Source of the DNA: Pelargonium nanum | Lineage: Eukaryota > Streptophyta > Magnoliopsida > Geraniales > Geraniaceae | Length of the DNA stretch: 39,629 nt | Direction of reading: 5' to 3' | Assembly: GCA_036897485.1 (NCBI GenBank) | Contig: JAYMTF010000331.1 | Coordinates: forward strand, 1-39,629 | Shown: one piece after another, positions 32,901 to 39,629 of the stretch | How positions within the stretch are numbered: position 1 is the first letter of the stretch | How the letters are laid out: each line of letters begins with the position of its first letter | The notes under the pieces: model-generated | What the model was told of the DNA's origin: nothing | Databases searched by the model: none | What the model saw: the letters and a program-made list of their open reading frames with translations, nothing else | Program-made: the position numbers and the translations under genes

Positions 32901-35900
32901 ACAGGAATTATCTACAACTGTAAGAAACTCATATTATGGAGATTTTTATTGTGTATTCTTTTACTTTGTAGTTTCTCCCTTCTTAAAGTTATGGAGTCTT
33001 TTTAATCTTCTTCAGTTAACTTTTGAATATATATATAGAAAGTTCTTTATTAACAAAAAAGAATTGGATGATTATGGCATTTTAGTCCAAATAATAAAAT
33101 TATTACATGGTATCTTTGTGGTCCATGCATGTATTTTCCTCTTTCAATAACTTATGTGGGTTGTTGTTTTTTGCATGCAATCGAGGTTTTCTTCAATAGT
33201 TTTAGGGGAGTATGTATAATATGTATAAAAGGCTTATGTTTAACATTGTATTTGCTGTATTTGTTTGCTAATATATTTCATAACAATGTAAAATTCTTAA
33301 CAAATAAATTGAATTATTTTGAACTTACCACAGCATTGTTGCATATAATCTAGCATGTCTGGTTTGAACTCATTTTGAACTTTTTGGCGCTGATAACCGA
33401 TCTTGTTTATTAGAGGTCCGGTGTTAACCAGATTGTGTATGGCATGGTCAAAGAAAAACAAAAAAGGTTGTAATTGCAGATTAGATGTTTGGATGATTAT
33501 AGTTCAACGACACAGTATTTACTTATTTCTTATCCATCATTCCTATTTTCTCCAGTCTTCACCGGCTTGTGCTACACTAATTATGCAATTACTGTGTACA
33601 TATATTGATGCTGGATATTGCATTGTTGTTTAAATTGCCACACACTAATTTATATTGAAAAATTTCTCATTTAGCTAAAGTAGATTGATTAATCTTGAGC
33701 TAATCATGGTGTGTCATTTTGGTCATTGTTACACAATAACTTCAATGACTCTTTATGTTGTATGCTGATGATTTTAAGCTGCCAAAACTTATTTGTATGC
33801 AGAGCGGATAACCATGTGTCATTACTTTTCCAAATTCATTTCTATGCAAATTTGGATGGTTCTTTGTTGGTCAACAAAGTTGCATTGTTAACTACATTTT
33901 TTCTTTGTAAATTCATTTTGACATGGTTCAAGGATTGGTTTGATGAATCTGCATTTCTTATTGTTAGTTACAGAAAAAAGTTTGCTGTTAGTGGCCATTA
34001 ATCAATATACTGTTAATGTCGAATACAGGTACTGCTGTTGATGATGAGGACCTTTCTATGTATCCTAAACATTTGAATAAAAAAGGTACTGACAGAAATG
34101 ACCTTATGCTAATCACGGGCAATAGAGATGAATCTCCTCAGTTACTTCTGCCCCCGAAAGCTGGAAAGATAAGCACTCAAAATAGAGAGTCTCGACTCTT
34201 CAAGTCTAGCAATCCTTCTGAGAATATTGTACGCTCGACTAACCTTATCAAAGAACCAATCCCTCAAATGCATATCCCACCAATTGGGACTAGAGATGTC
34301 CGGCCAGCTTTTGCCTCATCTGTTCTGAACGCAAGTACGAAGAAAGATATGAGGTTCATTGAGGGTAGCCAACAGGTTCCTAGTAGAATGAGTAGAGAAA
34401 TCTCCCTTGATGTGGAGGATTTGAACATTCCATGGAATGAGTTGGTCTTGAAAGAGAGAATTGGAGCAGGTATGATTGCAGAAACAACATTTTTTTATAT
34501 ATTTTAAATTAGGGGGGAGCCATATGCGTCTCTCACTCTCTCATGCCTGCAATATGTTTTACCCAAGTTAGTGTGGAGGATGTGCTTAGAGCTGGGTTGG
34601 TTCTTTTGCAGGTTCTTTTGGAACTGTACATCGTGCTGATTGGCATGGCTCGGTAAGCAATATAACCTTCTCTATAGTATTTCCATATATGCTCACTCAT
34701 ACATGCTCACAATTCTATTGGGAATGATTTCTGATTTTGGACCTCTGAAATGTATTTTTGAATATTAGTTTTCTCTTTGAAGCTCCATTGTAAAAGAATG
34801 GTTATCTATCAAGTGATTCATGTTATGGACCATAATTTTGTTTTGAGTTTTGAAATTAACCATATCTGGTTTCAAGATCCTGGATTTGATTTGATATGCT
34901 TCTGTGCTCATCTTTTCCGTTGATGTCAATTGCAGGATGTTGCGGTGAAAATTCTCATGGATCAAGACCTCCACGTGGAACGCGTCAAGGAATTCTTGAG
35001 TGAGGTATGTATTGTCAAACATGTAGGCTAGATATTATGTTCAGACGAAAAGAAATAAAAATCAATTGCACCTCATAGTGTTTTTTGCTCTTGATCCTTC
35101 AATGAAGTTTCATGTTTACTTGTTAGGTTGCAATAATGAAGCGGCTACGACATCCAAATATTGTTCTTTTCATGGGTGCGGTTACTCAGCCACCAAATTT
35201 ATCCATAGTCACGGAATATTTATCAAGGTTTTAGAAGGAGAAATATCTTTTTTTTTTTCTCGTTTCTTATCTTTTTATGGAGAAATATCACTTGACGGAA
35301 TTATTTAATGATTTATGGATCGGCTTTCAACTGCAGAGGTAGCTTATACAGGCTACTTCATAAACCTGGCGCAAGAGAGATGTTGGATGAGAGGCGGCGG
35401 TTGAATATGGCTTACGATGTGGTATGCTTCTGAAGATAACTTATTTTTTCTTTATTTTGCTTACTGAGCCCTCGTGGTCACTAAATTTGATCCAATGTTA
35501 TGGGATAAATGTTTTGTTATTGTTTTGCACAGGCCAAAGGAATGAATTATCTTCATAGACGCAATCCACCCATTGTCCATCGTGATTTAAAATCTCCAAA
35601 TCTCTTGGTCGACAAAAAATATACGGTTAAGGTAAGAGTAAACAGTACAGGATTTCTTGAGCTTAATGAACTACCATTTCCTCTTTAATGATAAAGCATG
35701 CCTTCGTATTGTCTTCTTACTCATTGGTGAAAAATTATTTTGTTGGTCTGGAGCTTGCTCAAAGTACTCTTTTTTGTCTGTTTGCTTTTTTCTTATATTT
35801 AATATTGGAAAATCAAATGAATTTTTAAAGTTTACTACTTGTAATTTGAAAATACTTGGGAATTGCGAAAAAGTTAACGCCTTCTTACATAATATTCTAA

Positions 35901-37389
35901 AAAATTGAACACAGATCCATCCATGCACGTGACATGCTGGTTCTTGTATTACGGGTGACATATTTATGATACCTTTGGCTATTGGGAATTATTAATTGAT
36001 GTTTAGTACAACTCTAATGTCCATTTTGTTTTCTAATTTGGAAGTTATAATTTTGATATTTGTCTTTTCAATAACTTCTTTCATATTTTAATACTTTCTG
36101 CAATCACTCTTTGTTTACTCTGTTCATTCAGGTTTGCGATTTTGGTCTTTCCCGTTTAAAAGCGAACACATTTCTTTCGTCTAAGTCAGCAGCAGGGACT
36201 GTAAGTTCTTTTAAATTTAGCTTTTATGCCCTAATTTTTAATTGAAGATGGAACTATGTGTTTTTCAATTATACATGTAATAATGAATTTTCCTTTATTT
36301 CATTAGCCCGAGTGGATGGCTCCAGAAGTTCTCCGTGATGAGCCATCAAATGAAAAGTCAGATGTATACAGCTTTGGTGTAATCTTGTGGGAGCTGGCAA
36401 CGATGCAACAACCCTGGGGCAATTTGAATCCAGCACAGGTTTGTTATTTGAAGTTGTATGCTTGTTTGAGATTATGAATAATAAAGATGCATACTAGTTT
36501 ATGAATCATGATATATTCTTGATCGTTTAGATTTCTGTATAATGAAAAGTGATGGGATCCTTTCGGAAGCTGATGCGTGAAAATATTGTATTGAAGGACA
36601 TTTCCTTATCAGCATTAGTAAATCATGTTGAAATGTTTATCTGTGGGTTCTAAAATAGTTGTTTCACCTGCATTTAAAGGGGCATTTTATGCTTATATTA
36701 CTATAGTATCAAACCCCATTTCCAACCAAAACAAAAGAGAGGTCCGAGATTATTAATGGAAACTAGCGTACGAACCCTAGATTCATGCTTACAAAGGAAA
36801 TCACATCTCAAGAATTCTATTGACGTCTATTTATGAACAAAAGATTGGTTCAAATGGATCCTAAAAGTTTGCTGGCAATCTGCGTTTATTCCGGCTCATG
36901 TTAATCTCTGGTTGTTTCTTTAATTTACTATGAGGATATAGACATCTTTGAATATTCCAATTGCATAGCTTGATGTACCAAGGATCTCTGATTAGATTTA
37001 CAGTGTTTTTCTCTTAACTTGAATGTTCACTGGCAGACATGAGCTCATTTCATTTAGGTGATTCAGTTTGATGTACCCTTTCATGTAGGTTGTAGCAGCA
37101 GTTGGTTTTAGGGGAAAAAGACTTGAGATTCCTCGCGATTTAAATCCTCAAGTAGCTGCACTAATTGAGGCTTGTTGGGCCAAGTAAGTATGAGATTGTT
37201 ACTTTTACACGACAATTTCTAAAGTTGCTTCCACTTATTTGACTTTTCAATACATCATTAATAAATATATTTTGTTTCAGTGAGCCCTGGAAGCGTCCTT
37301 CCTTCTCCAGTATTATGGAATCCTTGAGACCATTGATTAAACCTCCCACACCTCAATCGGGTCGTGCAGACTTGCCGTTGCTTACCTGA
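29980..37389 (+). CDS. CTR1: CTR1, Raf-like Ser/Thr kinase of ethylene signalling, complete
   Basis: Binds ethylene receptors at the ER and phosphorylates EIN2 to repress ethylene responses. Fifteen exons: 29980-30588, 31607-31908, 31988-32132, 32310-32413, 32675-32883, 34029-34469, 34612-34652, 34936-35004, 35127-35227, 35337-35421, 35533-35631, 36132-36200, 36307-36438, 37089-37183, 37281-37389; 2610 nt, 869 residues, all phases consistent. The start [13 protein letters not shown] matches Arabidopsis CTR1. The N-terminal regulatory part holds [17 protein letters not shown] and the CTR1/EDR1 domain (about 170-440), then a variable linker in exon 6. Kinase domain: GAGSFGTV at about 602-609, Lys622 in [12 protein letters not shown] with Asp720, DFG at 738-740, and GTPEWMAPE. 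All catalytic residues are intact. The uORF and an alternative donor in exon 5 are listed separately. Confidence 0.97.
31036..31250 (+). repeat. Degenerate repeats in CTR1 intron 1
   Basis: The word gaacttgggtatggta and close variants start at 31038, 31084, 31173 and 31232. Two of the copies are preceded by similar ttggtcctatatt and ttggttctatatt words. The spacing is irregular (46, 89 and 59 bp). An A-run sits just upstream at about 31017-31028. It may be a decayed mobile element; no family is assigned. Confidence 0.55.
32464..32486. repeat. AT microsatellite in CTR1 intron 4
   Basis: A run of about ten AT dinucleotides lies in the intron between 32414 and 32674. It is likely to vary in length. 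Confidence 0.8.
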
Positions 37390-37494
37390 AGAGGGTGGGA
37401 ATATCAGAGAACTCTTTTTTGTGCACATAATACATCATTCTTTTTGGATTGATGTTTGGCTGGCAGGGATGCCCAATGTTAAGATAGTCTTCAG

Positions 37495-37999
37495 GTGCGC
37501 CCCCTTCTATACTTTTCAACTTTGTGCATACTAAATCTTAGTGTTTGAATCATTTTCTTTTCCAATAAGACTAGAGTTGACAATTCGTGCGTGTGTGTCG
37601 TGCTGAAGTAGCGAAGTTTGTTTGTGTGTTGCACGACACAACACGAACATGACATGTTTAGTAATCATGCTGCGGGCCCAACACGAACACGACACGTTCA
37701 TGAACACAAAACACGAACATGACACGTTTAACATGGTAACTAAATGGGCCGTGTTGACACGAACACGACCCAACACATTCTGCACGATAGAACCAACACT
37801 TTTGACACGACATTATCCAACAAGAACAGCCTTGTATAACAGAAGAGACTTCAATCTAAGTAATGTGCAAGTGTTTGTATATGAACACCAACTCTTAAGA
37901 GTACATAGGTTTTTATATGAATCACACCCGTTGTGATCACTATATTGTCCGAGCTCAAGTTTTGCTGATGTTGGACTTGACGTGATTGATTATTCGCAG
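37495..37999 (+). other. Probable 3'UTR intron of CTR1
   Basis: Downstream of the CTR1 stop, tcttcag/gtgcgc at 37494/37495 looks like a donor and gattattcgcag at 37988-37999 is a strong acceptor. The sequence between them contains a repeat insertion, and the sequence after it (atctctgttgtatat) looks like ordinary 3'UTR running to AT-rich signals near 38160-38200. A splice here would remove the repeat from the mRNA. Inferred from splice-site appearance only. Confidence 0.4.
37571..37815. mobile_element. hAT-like repeat fragment rich in acacgaacacgac
   Basis: It starts with tagagttgacaattcgtg, close to the inverted end TAGGGGTGACAATTCGTG of the element at 1047-1549. The interior repeats acacgaacatgacac and acacgaacacgacac several times in irregular order. 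No matching right end is visible, so it is probably truncated. No coding potential is seen. Confidence 0.45.
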
Positions 38000-38209
38000 G
38001 ATCTCTGTTGTATATTTATGTTCTCATTGCCAATTCAGAATACTGGTTAACTTGAACCAGAAACTGCCATAGCTCATACATCAAATCTGCATTTCTCGGC
38101 CCTTCTCACAAGATATTGTTTGTTTTAACTTAAATTTTCAACTTGTTATGAAAAAGTGTATAATTCCTTTGATCAATTTTTGTATGTAACATTATGTAAC
38201 TAGGATCAT

Positions 38210-39629
38210 GTAACGAGGAGGAGCCTTACTAGAATTTCATACCATTGATTGTGTTTTGGACATTATAAGGATTTTTTTAAAAAATTATTATTCTACTATT
38301 TTCACTTGAGATCGAACCATGTTACATGAATTAAGAAAATGTGTGGGCACTAACATTACTGAGCTTCGCATTGACAATAACAGATCATATGTGCGAGCAT
38401 TTGATTCACTGGACAACCCGGCTTATTTAAGTATGTACTGGGATTGCAGTTCATAAATTTGCAATCACTGTGCATCAACTCGTGGCTCTTTGGAGGTCTC
38501 TGAGACTGTCCATGACAGCAAGAAAGTCCCGTGTAAATGAAAAAATGTTTATCTGATATTGGTTTGTTTAATGATAGCAAAGCATATTTCTCACGTTATT
38601 CAGCCATTTCTATTATTTCCCTCCTATATTTCTCTCGTTTATTTCGAGCTCCATAACACATGGGACAATTAGTTCTCTCTACTTTTGGTCTTGGGAAAGA
38701 TAGTAGAGAGCCTCTCCGAGCAGTATCTCAAATTCTCCGTCGAATTGCCAACAGGGAAGCAAACCAATACTCTTTATTGTCTCAACAATTGATAATCCAA
38801 ATTTTCTATTGATTCTTCCTCCTCTCCACATCTTGAGTAGGCTGGGGGCTGACAAAATGTGTTTCTTGTAGAAATGATTGTGAATTTCTCTGGTATTTTA
38901 GCGTTATGTAACCTCTTTCAATAGACATGAGTCTGAGAGGACGGAACATGGTTTTGATTTTGAATCCAGTAAACATCATATACCTCTTGATCGTGAATCA
39001 TCTGTCTGAAGTGTTTTTCCACTTCAAATTATCTTCAAAGTGACCCCATTTCGGAATACAAATTTTTAGGATTTGTTCCGTTAAAAGGTTTGGGAGCGTG
39101 GATTTGGGAGCGTGGACCATATTAGGCTAAGATTCCAGTAGCTGAAGAATTGATATATAACTAATATAAGTTTTAGAATTGATATATAACTAATATAAGT
39201 TTTTTCACTTTATCTCATTCACTAAGATTGTTTGATCTTTAGTAGATGATTAGGTTTTAACTAATCTAAATCTAATTGTCTTTCAAAAAAATTATAATTT
39301 TTTCATGTCAATTTCCACTCCCCCTTATCTCGGGTATGTTATTTATGGGTTTGGAAGTTTGATTAACATTATCATGTTTTTGTCATTAAAAAAACATACA
39401 TTAAATAAAATGTTTCGCCTTCTTTAGCTCGATTTAGCCTAGCCTTGAGTAGGTTCTATATCCTCGAGAATTTATTATTTTCACTTAACCTTTTCGTTAT
39501 AATCAATGAAAATGATAAACATTCCACTTGTACTGCCTATAGATTTTGGGGGGTGATAAGTCTATACCCAAATAGGTTAAATCCACACTTCTTTCACCTG
39601 TTTGACAAAATTGCCCTAGTCTATTAATG
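38210..39629. other. Gene-free right end of the window
   Basis: No supported gene. A Cys-rich minus-strand frame (38356-38580) and a 50-codon plus-strand frame starting near 38660 are present but resemble no known family and lack clear gene signals. A 29-bp tandem duplication (gaattgatatataactaat unit) starts at 39147 and 39176. Confidence 0.45.
39147..39204. repeat. 29-bp tandem duplication
   Basis: The unit beginning gaattgatatataactaat and ending in taagtttta is present at 39147 and again at 39176, nearly identical. It lies in intergenic DNA. Confidence 0.85.

Noticed and set aside
38356..38580. 74-codon minus-strand frame with eight Cys residues near its C-terminus
   Set aside because: No signal peptide, no clear Cys spacing of a known peptide class, and no promoter or splice acceptor seen. 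Probably chance.
38659..38811. 50-codon plus-strand frame starting MGQLVLSTFGLG
   Set aside because: It has a reasonable start but no transcription signals and no family resemblance. It is too short to support.

Overview
This is a window of nuclear DNA from a flowering plant, most likely a eudicot. The genes are intron-rich with canonical plant splice sites, the spacers are AT-rich, and small mobile elements sit in introns and between genes. The splice models below were built by hand from reading frame, GT/AG sites and remembered family sequences. Four complete protein-coding genes were rebuilt with no broken frames.

Layout: (1) 675-5900, minus strand: a plant-specific HD2-type histone deacetylase, 10 exons and about 310 residues. 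Its introns carry a 5'-truncated-looking retroposed insert, a hAT-like element with a perfect 162-bp tandem duplication, and other repeat fragments. (2) 6899-11903, plus strand: a complete delta(14)-sterol reductase (FACKEL type), 13 exons and 369 residues, divergent from the HD2 gene. (3) About 12.0-17.2 kb: a gene-poor, AT-rich spacer with retroposed fragments. It ends in a G-box-bearing region upstream of the next gene. (4) 17884-26530, plus strand: a complete ROS1/DEMETER-like 5-methylcytosine DNA glycosylase, 19 exons and 1801 residues. (5) 27208-27734, minus strand: a possible small spliced transcript with its own TATA box and a 27-codon ORF. This is tentative. (6) 29980-37389, plus strand: a complete CTR1 Raf-like kinase, 15 exons and 869 residues, with a short upstream ORF in its leader. 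(7) 37.4-39.6 kb: the CTR1 3' region with a repeat-bearing probable 3'UTR intron, then spacer.

Functionally the window holds two epigenetic regulators (HD2 deacetylase, DNA demethylase), one sterol-biosynthesis enzyme and the central negative regulator of ethylene signalling. They are separate transcription units, and nothing shows an operon-like system. HD2C and CTR1 carry consecutive locus numbers in Arabidopsis, so the HD2-CTR1 linkage here looks like ancestral synteny with two further genes between them. No tRNA, rRNA, CRISPR array or organellar segment was recognised.
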